NCBI GenBank assembly: GCA_027451525.1
Contig: DAIDJF010000002.1
Location: forward strand, 49,841-113,840
Length of the DNA stretch: 64,000 nucleotides
DNA from: Ktedonobacterales bacterium
Lineage (GTDB): Bacteria; Chloroflexota; Ktedonobacteria; Ktedonobacterales; Ktedonobacteraceae
Reading direction: 5' to 3'
In this document: in pieces, positions 46,185-54,689 of the stretch
Position numbering within the stretch: position 1 is the first letter of the stretch
Layout of the letters: each line of letters starts with the position of its first letter
Translations under genes and position numbers: made by a program
Notes under the pieces: model-generated
The model's database searches: none
The model's input: the letters and a program-made list of their open reading frames with translations, nothing else
What the model was told of the DNA's origin: nothing

Positions 46185-46267
46185 AGTCACGCGGATGTTG
46201 TATATACCAACACGCATAAACTATGTTACAATAGGGCTATTACCCGTTACTTGAAACCGAGGCCGAG

Positions 46268-46738
46268 ATGAAATGTCCCTATTGTGGCGGTACTGAATCG
46301 CGCGTGAAAGATTCACGAGATATTGGTGAAGCCATCCATCGCAGACGTGAATGTGAGCAATGTAAGGGTCGCTTCAGCACCTATGAGCGTGTTGAGCAGT
46401 CGCATTTGATGGTCATCAAACGCGACCAAAGGCGTGAGCCGTTTGATCGTCAAAAACTATATATTGGCATTCGCAAGGCATGTGAAAAACGTCCCTTGCC
46501 CATCTGGGAGATTGAGAACGCCGTTGAGGGTATTGAGCAAGATGTGTATCGTCTGGGCAAACTAGAGATTTCCAGCAATATCATCGGAGAAATGGTGATG
46601 GAACGCTTGCGCCTGATGGATAAGATTGCCTATATTCGCTTTGCCAGCGTCTATCGCTCTTTTGGAGATGTCGAGACGATGTTTGAGGAGATCCAGAAAT
46701 TGTTGAACCGCGACAAAACCGGCATTGAAGAAGAATAA
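46268..46738 (+). CDS. nrdR: Transcriptional repressor NrdR
   Basis: A dATP/ATP-sensing repressor of ribonucleotide reductase genes. The 156-residue protein opens with the zinc ribbon MKCPYCGGTESRVKDSRDI and RRRECEQCKGRFSTYERVE. The ATP-cone follows (VIKRDQRREPFDRQKLYIGI), and it ends at a typical length. GAGG lies five bases before the ATG. No ribonucleotide reductase gene is in the window, so its targets are elsewhere. A large AT-rich inverted repeat follows the stop. Confidence 0.97.
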   Translation: MKCPYCGGTESRVKDSRDIGEAIHRRRECEQCKGRFSTYERVEQSHLMVIKRDQRREPFDRQKLYIGIRKACEKRPLPIWEIENAVEGIEQDVYRLGKLEISSNIIGEMVMERLRLMDKIAYIRFASVYRSFGDVETMFEEIQKLLNRDKTGIEEE

Positions 46739-46740
46739 TG

Positions 46741-46801
46741 CATGCTTTTTAAAAATTTCAGCCAGATACGCGCTCTAACAATGAAATTTTTAAAAAGCAT
46801 G
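46741..46801. repeat. Perfect 20-bp inverted repeat
   Basis: CATGCTTTTTAAAAATTTCA (46741-46760) is repeated as its exact complement at 46782-46801, with a 21-base loop. It lies between the convergent nrdR and cyclic-nucleotide-domain genes. It may end both transcripts (the arms contain T and A runs) or be a short mobile-type repeat. Confidence 0.7.
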
Positions 46802-46860
46802 TACTATAGAGGATATGGCGAGTAACACATATTACAGCTCCCCTCGCCATACACACATGA

Positions 46861-47292
46861 TTAATTATCTTGTTGCCGTTGCTCTGCTTTGCGGAGACGC
46901 CGACTCAGCACCGCAAGCAACTTGCGCGCGATGTCAGGGTGGTTCTGCAAGATGCCGCGAAACTCCCAAACAGGAAGCAGCAACGCGGTCACATCATCTA
47001 CAGCGGTGACAGTCGCGGAACGTGGTAAATCATCGAGGAGTGACATCTCACCAAACACGTCGTTTGGTCCCGCTGTACCAAGTTCCTCTTCAGCTTTATC
47101 GGGATTTACCGCGTGCGTAATACGCACTTTGCCCGTTTTCAGCACATACAGGCCCGCACCGGCATCACCTTGCACAAAAAGAGTTGTCCCGGCGGAATAA
47201 CTACGTTCCTGGCAACTTTTGGCAAGTGTCTGAAGTTCCTTCTTGCTTAACGTCGAAAAGAGGTCTACACGCGCGAGGATATCTTCGTTCAA
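46861..47292 (-). CDS. Stand-alone cyclic nucleotide-binding domain protein
   Basis: A 143-residue single-domain protein of the CRP/PKA-R fold. The beta barrel spans ~15-120 (YSAGTTLFVQGDAGAGLYVL, GKVRITH). The phosphate-binding cassette is visible as FGEMSLLDDLPRSATVTA, with the Glu and Arg that contact cyclic nucleotide. There is no helix-turn-helix or other effector domain, so it would act by binding a partner. The frame starts with TTG, ten bases after GGAGG. It faces nrdR across the inverted repeat. Partner unknown. Confidence 0.85.
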   Translation of the reverse strand: MNEDILARVDLFSTLSKKELQTLAKSCQERSYSAGTTLFVQGDAGAGLYVLKTGKVRITHAVNPDKAEEELGTAGPNDVFGEMSLLDDLPRSATVTAVDDVTALLLPVWEFRGILQNHPDIARKLLAVLSRRLRKAEQRQQDN

Positions 47293-47500
47293 GACTACAA
47301 GCCCTCCTTCACAAACAATACAAACAAATAATAGCAGGCGTGAGATAAGTAGAGAATAGGATAGCAGATGTTACACTGGCACTATTGCCTACCCTTCGGC
47401 GTCCTCATTATAGCACATGGAGCGACACAATAGTATCGCTTTCCCATCCTCTCACTAATAGCCGACAACAGTGTGTTACAAGACTCAACAATGAAGCGTT

Positions 47501-47529
47501 TTGACTTTCCTGCACACACGCACTACAAT
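47501..47529 (+). promoter_or_regulatory. Promoter of the TPR gene cluster
   Basis: TTGACT and TACAAT, each one base from consensus, are exactly 17 bases apart, ~54 bases before the start codon of the TPR gene. Confidence 0.7.
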
Positions 47530-47582
47530 GAACAGTGACACTATTCAACACACTCTGATGAAGAGTTTTAGGGATATATATT

Positions 47583-49823
47583 ATGACAATGCAAGAACAC
47601 CAGAGTAAAGAGCAAGACCGTCAACGGGCCGAAAAACGCCTGCAAGACGGGATTGAGGCATTTAACGATGGCAAGTTTGATAAAGCCAGTGAAGCACTCG
47701 GCGATGCGGAGATTCGCTTCCGCCTGATCGGTGATTTCAAGCGCGCGGGCGACAGTCGTCGTATGCTCGGTGATGTCCAGCGCGAAAATGGTCAGCTAGA
47801 GCAGGCTGGAGTCAGCTATCAGCGCGCGATAAAATTTTATCATGATGCCAATACTCCACTTAACGAGGCTGCCAGTGCGCTTGCACTTGGGCATGTCGAG
47901 CGGCAGCTTGCGCGACTCGATCCAGCCCAAGAAGCCTATCAGCAGGCGCAACATATCTATCGTCAACAGAACCATATGCAGGGCATGGGAAACGTGGAAC
48001 TGGCATTGGGCCATATTGAACTGCAACGTGGCAACCTCTCTTATGCTACCGATCATTACCGTGACGCAATACGGCTCTATCAAGAGGCGCATGACAGCAT
48101 TAATGAGGCTGATGCTAGCCGCAGTCTCGCCGATGTGCAACGTATGAGCCGCCAATTTAGCGCAGCGGCACAGGCCTATCAGCGTGCCCTGGAAGTGTAC
48201 CGCGCGCAGCGGGATAACTTTGGGGCTATCGACGCTCTACTTGGTTTGGGACGCATTTATCTGGAAGCGGATCGCTTGGAGGAGGCCGCCAATACCTTCG
48301 CGGAAGCATTGGAGTCCGCGCGCGTGCTTGAGTATGAGCTTGGTGAGGCCGATAGCAACCTGGGACTGGCCGAAGTCAGCTTGAAAAGCGGACGTGTCGA
48401 TCAGGCACTCATGGGGGCACAGGCCGCCTCTCAGGAGTATACCGACCAACATAATGCACTCGGCACAGCCAATGCAGGGCGCGTGCTGGCTGAAATCGCT
48501 CTCAGACGCGGGCAACTCTCCTACGCGAACGCGACGATGGAGCGCGCACTTCGCACTTATAAAGCAATCTCTTATTACGTTGGGCAGGCTGAAACCGCTA
48601 CCGGGCTTGCAGAAATTCAGTATCGGCGTGGCTTTCCAGAACGTGCCGCCCAGAATTTCCTGGAAGGGCGGCGTCTGGCACGCGAACTACACAACATCCT
48701 CTTGGAGTGCCGTGCCTTAGTTGGCTTGGGTGATGTTTATCGCCAACAGGGACAAATTACGCAAGCACGGACGGTATACACTGAGGCGCGTGCAGCCGCT
48801 GAGCAACTTGACGCGACATCTGGCGCGTTCTGGCTCACAGGAGCCATCATTCGTCAGGCTGGTCTCACCATCTCAACGGGCGATTTAAAAGAGGCCAAAA
48901 CCTTGCTTGCAGAGGCCAGCACCATCGCGCAACACACCCATCAAGCGCAACAATGTATACCCATGCTCCATCTTGTCGAGGGCCAACTACTACTCACACA
49001 AGGCGAGTTTACACAGGCAGAGGCGCGTTTCAGTACAGCATATAACGAGGCGGAGGCTGCCCAGGAACCACTCCAGGCGGCAGAAGCAATACTGGGACAA
49101 GCACAGGCACGTCTGGCAAGTGGCGAATTGGAAAGTGCGATCACTACCTTTATGGAGGCTGGACGGCAATTCCAGTTGCTTGAAAATATTGATGGCGACG
49201 GAGACGCCATCCTGGGAATCGCACAGGTTCATCTCGGCAATGAACACTGGGATGATGTGATTGAGCATAGCGAAGGCGCACTTACACGCTATCGTCAGGC
49301 AGGAGATATCAGTGGACAGGCCTATGCACACCTGACACGAGGAATGGCTTATCGTGGCAAAGATGAACAGGACGAGGCCCTTAGCAGCCTGGACGAGGCG
49401 TTGCGTCTCTACCATCAACTCAGGCAACCACTGGGCGTTGCTGATACACGTGCGGCACGAGGCGGCATCTTTTTGCTACGCGGTGATCTCGAACGCGCCA
49501 GAGATGAACAGAGCAAAGCGATCATTCAAGTCGAGCGCGTTATGCAGAGTCTGGAAACACCACAGCAGTGGAGGATCTTCTTACGCCAATACGCCGAATT
49601 ATATGCGCAGGCAGCGATTACCGATATTCAACGCAATCAAGATGAGCAGGCACGTGGATTGCTCCAGCAATTTGCGCGGATCGCCGATGGAGCAGAACTC
49701 ATACGGCATCTCAAGGCTTATGAAGAGGCTCTCCCTGTTACCAGCGATGCTCTTCCCGAAACCGAGCTACAGTCCAATCGGAATCTGATACATCGCATTG
49801 AACAGGTGCGCAAGGGATTGTAA
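47583..49823 (+). CDS. Large TPR-repeat protein
   Basis: A 746-residue protein made almost wholly of tetratricopeptide repeats, about 15 by eye. Units such as AGVSYQRAIKFYHDANTPLN and AAQAYQRALEVYRAQRDNFG recur about every 40 residues. It has no signal peptide, membrane segment, kinase or ATPase domain. A C-terminal helical part (QWRIFLRQYAELYAQAAITD) resembles the end of bacterial transcriptional-activator or MalT-type TPR arrays, but no DNA-binding domain is present. It is the first gene of a likely three-gene operon and has its own promoter. A scaffold role is likely; the partners are unknown. Confidence 0.85.
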   Translation: MTMQEHQSKEQDRQRAEKRLQDGIEAFNDGKFDKASEALGDAEIRFRLIGDFKRAGDSRRMLGDVQRENGQLEQAGVSYQRAIKFYHDANTPLNEAASALALGHVERQLARLDPAQEAYQQAQHIYRQQNHMQGMGNVELALGHIELQRGNLSYATDHYRDAIRLYQEAHDSINEADASRSLADVQRMSRQFSAAAQAYQRALEVYRAQRDNFGAIDALLGLGRIYLEADRLEEAANTFAEALESARVLEYELGEADSNLGLAEVSLKSGRVDQALMGAQAASQEYTDQHNALGTANAGRVLAEIALRRGQLSYANATMERALRTYKAISYYVGQAETATGLAEIQYRRGFPERAAQNFLEGRRLARELHNILLECRALVGLGDVYRQQGQITQARTVYTEARAAAEQLDATSGAFWLTGAIIRQAGLTISTGDLKEAKTLLAEASTIAQHTHQAQQCIPMLHLVEGQLLLTQGEFTQAEARFSTAYNEAEAAQEPLQAAEAILGQAQARLASGELESAITTFMEAGRQFQLLENIDGDGDAILGIAQVHLGNEHWDDVIEHSEGALTRYRQAGDISGQAYAHLTRGMAYRGKDEQDEALSSLDEALRLYHQLRQPLGVADTRAARGGIFLLRGDLERARDEQSKAIIQVERVMQSLETPQQWRIFLRQYAELYAQAAITDIQRNQDEQARGLLQQFARIADGAELIRHLKAYEEALPVTSDALPETELQSNRNLIHRIEQVRKGL

Positions 49824-49953
49824 TTGCAGGCACTCTCATGAGACAATAAAGAAGACATTGAAATCGCCCCACTGTTGGGGAGATACCATCACAGTGCGAT
49901 GTGCTGTTTGCAGAAATAGCACGTACGCCTCTGGACAGAGAGGGTTCTTCGCT

Positions 49954-50733
49954 ATGACGTTACATTTTTTACGTGGCAATTCACAGGCACCCAAAGGACA
50001 TGCTATTTTTATCGCACGTCGCTCAGGTAATGCCAATGTGGTCTATTGTACCTACTGTATTGTCCCGCCAATACCCATGTCAATCGCGAAGTATCTTCCC
50101 CCTCTCTTCGCGGCGCAACTGCCACCAGAGGAGCTACGCGATGCGACAAATGTATCTGGCATGCCGATTCCACCGATGTTAGAGGATGGCCTCAGCCTGG
50201 AACACCTGGAGATGCTGGCAGAACGTCGAGACGATGATCTCTGCGATCTCGGTACATTAAGCTCTAATGACGAAGGGACGCGCCTGCAGATGGCGGCCCT
50301 GGCAAGTAATGAATACGGGCAACTTTATTCATCTTACATCTCGACAGCCAGCCGGGTCACTTCCACGCCAAAAGCCGCGCTTAGCGAGCCTGTCCCTCTG
50401 GACGATCTGGATACCGAAGAACTGCTCCTTCAGACGATGCCAGATCGCCAAAAGCTGACCGAACTGGGCAAATTGGTTGGAACCGCACGTTACGCGCTTG
50501 GAGGGCACGATTCTGCACTCTTGCGCGAGACCCAACGCCGTATGCAGCGTATTGCCGCTCTCTTACCTGAAAAGTATCGTGGCTCAGAGCTTGTTGCAGC
50601 CGCCATTGATACCGAGGCAAAAGGCGCGAAATTGGCTGAACTTTATCTCAGCCGCGCGTTCAAATTACTGGACGAAGAATATGCCGATATTCCCGGCATC
50701 GAGCGTGCTATTCGCGACCTACGACAACAATAA
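49954..50733 (+). CDS. Unrecognised protein, second gene of TPR cluster
   Basis: A 259-residue soluble protein that I do not recognise. The N-terminal ~50 residues look like a small beta-rich module (GHAIFIARRSGNANVVYCTY). The next part is acidic, with a low-complexity stretch. The C-terminal ~110 residues are helical and charged (RETQRRMQRIAALLPEKY). AGAGGG nine bases before the ATG at 49954 fixes the start; an upstream in-frame extension overlapping the TPR gene has odd Cys-rich sequence and no such site. It is 130 bases after the TPR gene and 33 before the next gene, so it is probably in the same operon. Confidence 0.7.
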   Translation: MTLHFLRGNSQAPKGHAIFIARRSGNANVVYCTYCIVPPIPMSIAKYLPPLFAAQLPPEELRDATNVSGMPIPPMLEDGLSLEHLEMLAERRDDDLCDLGTLSSNDEGTRLQMAALASNEYGQLYSSYISTASRVTSTPKAALSEPVPLDDLDTEELLLQTMPDRQKLTELGKLVGTARYALGGHDSALLRETQRRMQRIAALLPEKYRGSELVAAAIDTEAKGAKLAELYLSRAFKLLDEEYADIPGIERAIRDLRQQ

Positions 50734-50765
50734 CCGTATCTTCAAATATAATCAGGAGTCTTTGT

Positions 50766-52208
50766 ATGGCCGGAATTGAAATGAGAGCTGATCTCTCTCA
50801 CTTAGTTGATGCCTTGATCGCTGGTGACAGCGACCAGATTCTTGCTCAAGCCCGTGAGCAACTACAGCAGGGCGAACATGCCGATGTACTGCTTGGGCGT
50901 CTCGCCCTGTTAACAGCACGTGGTGACGCTGATGGAAATCCCACTATTACTCTGGCGGCGGCTGCCATGCTCAGCCGTTTGCTGCATACCATCCCGCAGC
51001 CGCTGGAAGGTGAGGTACTGCCCCATGAGCGCGCTCTGCCACTTTTTATGCAAGCCTTGCTCGTCGCCGCACCCGCGGTGCGCAATGGAAAAGACAAGCA
51101 ACTCACGCTCCCCGCACCATTCTTCCCTAGCGAACTCGCTGAGGGCGATACCGTCAACGCGGCAATCCGCAAAGCCATTGATAGCAACGATAGTGCCATG
51201 ACAGAACGCTTGCTGCTTGGTCTCTATGGCACAGGCGCAGACTATCGCACGCTACAAGTGCGCGCTTACGAGGGCATTGCGACCACATTTCAGGATGCCG
51301 GACATCCCCTTCTGTTCGCAGTACGCGGTTTCCAGGTCCTAGATGCCGTAGAATGGGGCACACATACCCCGGAAATTGTTGACTGGCTAACGCCCCATCT
51401 GCCAATTCGGCCCCAATCTGACGAGCCAGAATGGGTAAAAGCCGTGCGCAGCTATGTTGCCGACCCAGCACACAGTGTCGCCAGCATTCGTACTCGTCTC
51501 GCGGCGGCAAACGACACCAATGCCCTTCCCTTGCACCAACTTATTTTGAGTGATGCCGACACTACCCAGGTCTGCCAGGGCGTCTACAACGCGCTTATTC
51601 AGGGCAACGCTTCACCACGCGCGGTCGGATCGGTGATTGCGCTGGCAGCAGCAGACATAATGGAGCGCGTTTCTGATGAGAACCGCGACTTCTTTGTGCA
51701 AGCCGCACATGGTCTGCTCTTCGCGGCAGCAAGTCGTCTGGTCTTCCGTCAGGTGCAAGATGTCGAGGTACTTCCCCTCCTCTTCACGTCAGCAGCCTAC
51801 GTGAATGCATTGCAGAAGGAGATCACGCTCCAACCCAACGCGACAAAAACACCCGCACCATCCGCGACACAACATATCGTCGGTGGCGGTTTAATTGCCC
51901 CCGCGCAATTAGAAACGCTCAACGCGCAACTCCAAAATCAGGATTTCGAGGGCGCGCTACACACAGCTCGTCGTTACCTCAAACTCGGCTACGATGGACG
52001 CGCATTATTCGCCACGATAGCACTCAATGCCGCTCGTGTCGATGCAACCGCTGACCAGGGCCACACGCTCCAGATTGTGCAAGCCGCGAGCGAGGAATTT
52101 ATGGCCTGGCCTATCCATCTTGCCGAAACCAACCATGAAGCATTTTTGACTGTTGCCTTGCGCGCCGCTGCTTTCGGCAAACGCCATACACTGGTCAACA
52201 GCCTGTAA
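50766..52208 (+). CDS. Unrecognised alpha-helical protein, third gene of TPR cluster
   Basis: A 480-residue protein, apparently all helical and cytosolic, that I do not recognise. Repeated helix pairs of mixed length (LVDALIAGDSDQILAQAREQ, TVNAAIRKAIDSNDSAMTER, NAQLQNQDFEGALHTARRY) suggest a superhelical scaffold. A conserved-looking core holds His residues (EWGTHTPEIVDWLTPHLP, FVQAAHGLLFAAASR, ALPLHQLIL). AGGAG seven bases before the ATG supports the start. It ends the operon before a strong terminator. No enzyme motif is secure. Confidence 0.7.
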   Translation: MAGIEMRADLSHLVDALIAGDSDQILAQAREQLQQGEHADVLLGRLALLTARGDADGNPTITLAAAAMLSRLLHTIPQPLEGEVLPHERALPLFMQALLVAAPAVRNGKDKQLTLPAPFFPSELAEGDTVNAAIRKAIDSNDSAMTERLLLGLYGTGADYRTLQVRAYEGIATTFQDAGHPLLFAVRGFQVLDAVEWGTHTPEIVDWLTPHLPIRPQSDEPEWVKAVRSYVADPAHSVASIRTRLAAANDTNALPLHQLILSDADTTQVCQGVYNALIQGNASPRAVGSVIALAAADIMERVSDENRDFFVQAAHGLLFAAASRLVFRQVQDVEVLPLLFTSAAYVNALQKEITLQPNATKTPAPSATQHIVGGGLIAPAQLETLNAQLQNQDFEGALHTARRYLKLGYDGRALFATIALNAARVDATADQGHTLQIVQAASEEFMAWPIHLAETNHEAFLTVALRAAAFGKRHTLVNSL

Positions 52209-52238
52209 CACATTTCGTCAGACCTGACTACCCTGCAT

Positions 52239-52278
52239 CAGCATCCCGTATGAGCAGAACCGTTCATACGGGATGCTG
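52239..52278 (+). terminator. Terminator of the TPR gene cluster
   Basis: AGCATCCCGTATGA (52240-52253) pairs perfectly with TCATACGGGATGCT (52264-52277); an outer C-G pair closes it at 52239/52278. It lies 31 bases past the third gene of the cluster. Confidence 0.8.
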
Positions 52279-52384
52279 TGTCGCTATCTATTAGACAATA
52301 GCACAGAGTGCGATATATATTCCTACCTGGACGTTATACACTATACAAGCTCTATACTGTATCTATGCTAGGGAGTTCAGTGCG

Positions 52385-54106
52385 ATGTTCTCAAAAAAGT
52401 CCCCTACACGCTACATCATTCCATTTTTTATTTGCCTGTTATCGCTCTCACTCACTTCTTGTGATATTTTTGGTGGGAATCCGCAGACAAAACCACTCGT
52501 TAAAGCACCACTAAACAAGCAAATATACACGCTTCCAGAGATTGGCATGAGCAATCTTGACACGCTAGACCCTGCTCTTGCCCACGATTCTGCCTCACTC
52601 AATGCCGTACAAATGCTCTATACCGGGCTGGTCTCTTACGACGACACATTACAGATTCGCCCACAACTGGCCACCTGGGATGTCAGTGCGGACGGCCTGA
52701 CATGGACATTTCATCTCAAACCTAATCTCACTTTTAGCGATGGTACACCACTTACATCAACAGATGTCGCCTATAGTCTCAACCGCGCTTTACTGCCCGT
52801 TACGCAATCAACCGTCGCTCCTATCTATTTGCGCCTTATCAAAGACTCCGATCAACTGCTCACAGGTCACATCACAACACTGATCGGCGATAGTCTACAA
52901 ACACCAGACCCTTCGACACTCGTCATCATGGTTAGCAAACCATCAGCCTACTTTCTCGCCATGCTGACCTCTGCCTGCGCTGATGTTGTTGAAAAAAGTC
53001 TGGTGAGCACCTATGGCACAAACTTCACACAACATCTGACACAAGGCGGCACAAGCGGTCCCTTCAAGCTCGCCAGTTACATCGCAGGCAAAGAGGTTGA
53101 TCTGGTGCCTAACACCCACTATTATGCAGCCAAACCGCAACTTCAGAAAGTTGTGCTGGCTTTCTATCACTCAGCCAGTGATGCCTACCAAGCCTATCAA
53201 GCCGGCAAACTTGATATGACCGACGTGCCACTCGCGAACTTTAATACTGACCGAAAACGCAGCGATTTTCATCAGGTTCCGCTTTTGTGGCTCAATTACT
53301 ATAGTATGAACTATCTAACAAAACCGTTCGATAGTATTCATATGCGGCAGGCGTTCGCTCTCGCAATCAACAAACAGGCCATAGCCAGTAGCGTCTGGCA
53401 TAATACGGTACTTCCGACTAACCACATCGTCCCACAGGGGTTGCCTGGCTATAATCCCAATCTGACAGCTCCTGATGGCACACACACGCTCACAGGCGAC
53501 ACGCAACAAGCACAAAATCTTTTAAAACAAGGGTTACAGGACGAGGGACTAACCAGCGTTACACAACTTCCGTCCATCACGCTCACCTATGCCAGCGATG
53601 TTCCCTATTTTACGCAAGAGGTTACGGCCCTGATCCAGACCTGGAAGCAAGTGCTTCAGGTGACTGTTACCCCTCACCCGGTTGACTATAATACGTTACT
53701 AGATCAGGTGACAGCCGCGACCAATAACGCACAGGGTATTCAGTTTTGGGGATTGGCATGGGTTGGCGAATATCCTGACATGCAGGATTGGCTGACGCTA
53801 CAATTCGATCGTGGTGTGCCCAACAATAATATGAACTATGGGCAAAATCAGAGTAGCGACACTGTAGAGCAACAACATATTCAGCAACAACTGGAAACCG
53901 CAGACGCGACGATGCAGGCACAAACACGTCTCCAACTATATCAACAGGCCGAGCAGCAGCTGGTCAATGATGTTGCCTGGCTACCACTTGAGCAGGTGAC
54001 AAATATCTTTTTGCGTACACCGTATATACATGGCATTGTTGATAACGGGCAAGGTGGCACACCTCCTGATGACTGGAGCAAGATCTATCGTTTGCAACCA
54101 GCGTAA
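52385..54106 (+). CDS. Peptide ABC transporter substrate-binding lipoprotein (first copy)
   Basis: A 573-residue family 5 solute-binding protein (DppA/OppA type). The signal peptide ends in a lipobox LTSC (Cys26), anchoring it outside the membrane. The family signatures are clear: LTWTFHLKPNLTFSDGTPLT, DVAYSLNRAL and PFDSIHMRQAFALAINKQAI. It is a close paralogue of the gene at 54690 along the whole length. It has its own terminator and is 580 bases upstream, so it is probably transcribed separately. AGGGAG precedes the ATG. Ligand is not readable. Confidence 0.92.
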   Translation: MFSKKSPTRYIIPFFICLLSLSLTSCDIFGGNPQTKPLVKAPLNKQIYTLPEIGMSNLDTLDPALAHDSASLNAVQMLYTGLVSYDDTLQIRPQLATWDVSADGLTWTFHLKPNLTFSDGTPLTSTDVAYSLNRALLPVTQSTVAPIYLRLIKDSDQLLTGHITTLIGDSLQTPDPSTLVIMVSKPSAYFLAMLTSACADVVEKSLVSTYGTNFTQHLTQGGTSGPFKLASYIAGKEVDLVPNTHYYAAKPQLQKVVLAFYHSASDAYQAYQAGKLDMTDVPLANFNTDRKRSDFHQVPLLWLNYYSMNYLTKPFDSIHMRQAFALAINKQAIASSVWHNTVLPTNHIVPQGLPGYNPNLTAPDGTHTLTGDTQQAQNLLKQGLQDEGLTSVTQLPSITLTYASDVPYFTQEVTALIQTWKQVLQVTVTPHPVDYNTLLDQVTAATNNAQGIQFWGLAWVGEYPDMQDWLTLQFDRGVPNNNMNYGQNQSSDTVEQQHIQQQLETADATMQAQTRLQLYQQAEQQLVNDVAWLPLEQVTNIFLRTPYIHGIVDNGQGGTPPDDWSKIYRLQPA

Positions 54107-54141
54107 ACCGTATGTATTGAGAGACAAACCCACACACAGCG

Positions 54142-54180
54142 AAAATTCGTCATGATGACTCATGACGAATTTTCTTTTTT
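54142..54180 (+). terminator. Terminator after the first binding-protein gene
   Basis: A perfect 14-bp stem, AAAATTCGTCATGA and TCATGACGAATTTT, with a four-base loop followed by CTTTTTT. A textbook intrinsic terminator. Confidence 0.92.
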
Positions 54181-54689
54181 ACACAATATCCTGTGTCTAG
54201 ATGAGAGATTTCTTACAATAGGGACGTATGTATTAATGTCAGTCAGTATTTTGGATGAGCAGTCTTCACGGCACTCAATGCTGTACAAAAGACACTATCT
54301 CACAGCTTGAACATATGGATCATATAGTAGCAACGAGAGAATGCTCCCTGTCGCAGTTTGGTGCCAATCTGCATACTGACCACGCGGGTGTACTATTGTG
54401 CCAGAAACGCCATCTATTTTTTGACCAAAAGCTATCTAAATAGATGCGCTTTTCCCATCGTGTGTATACGAATCGGCCACACCTATTCGTATAGAGGAAG
54501 GAGAAGAAACCGCACAAAAGATACATTTTTCTGCCTGAACGTTTGTTCTCTTTCAAAAGCCAGCAAGCTTTAGGCTCTTGATTTTTAAACCAGAAACAAA
54601 CATTACAGACAGACAATCCATGTACTGCGTATGCACACGTCGTATTAGAAACAATCTCATTGTTCAGACTACATAAGGAGATTTTGAGC
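54181..54689. other. Intergenic region between the two binding-protein genes
   Basis: About 500 bases with no supported gene. Short frames on either strand lack ribosome-binding sites and known motifs. It should hold the promoter of the transporter operon; AAGGAG near 54676 is the ribosome-binding site of the next gene. Confidence 0.4.
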
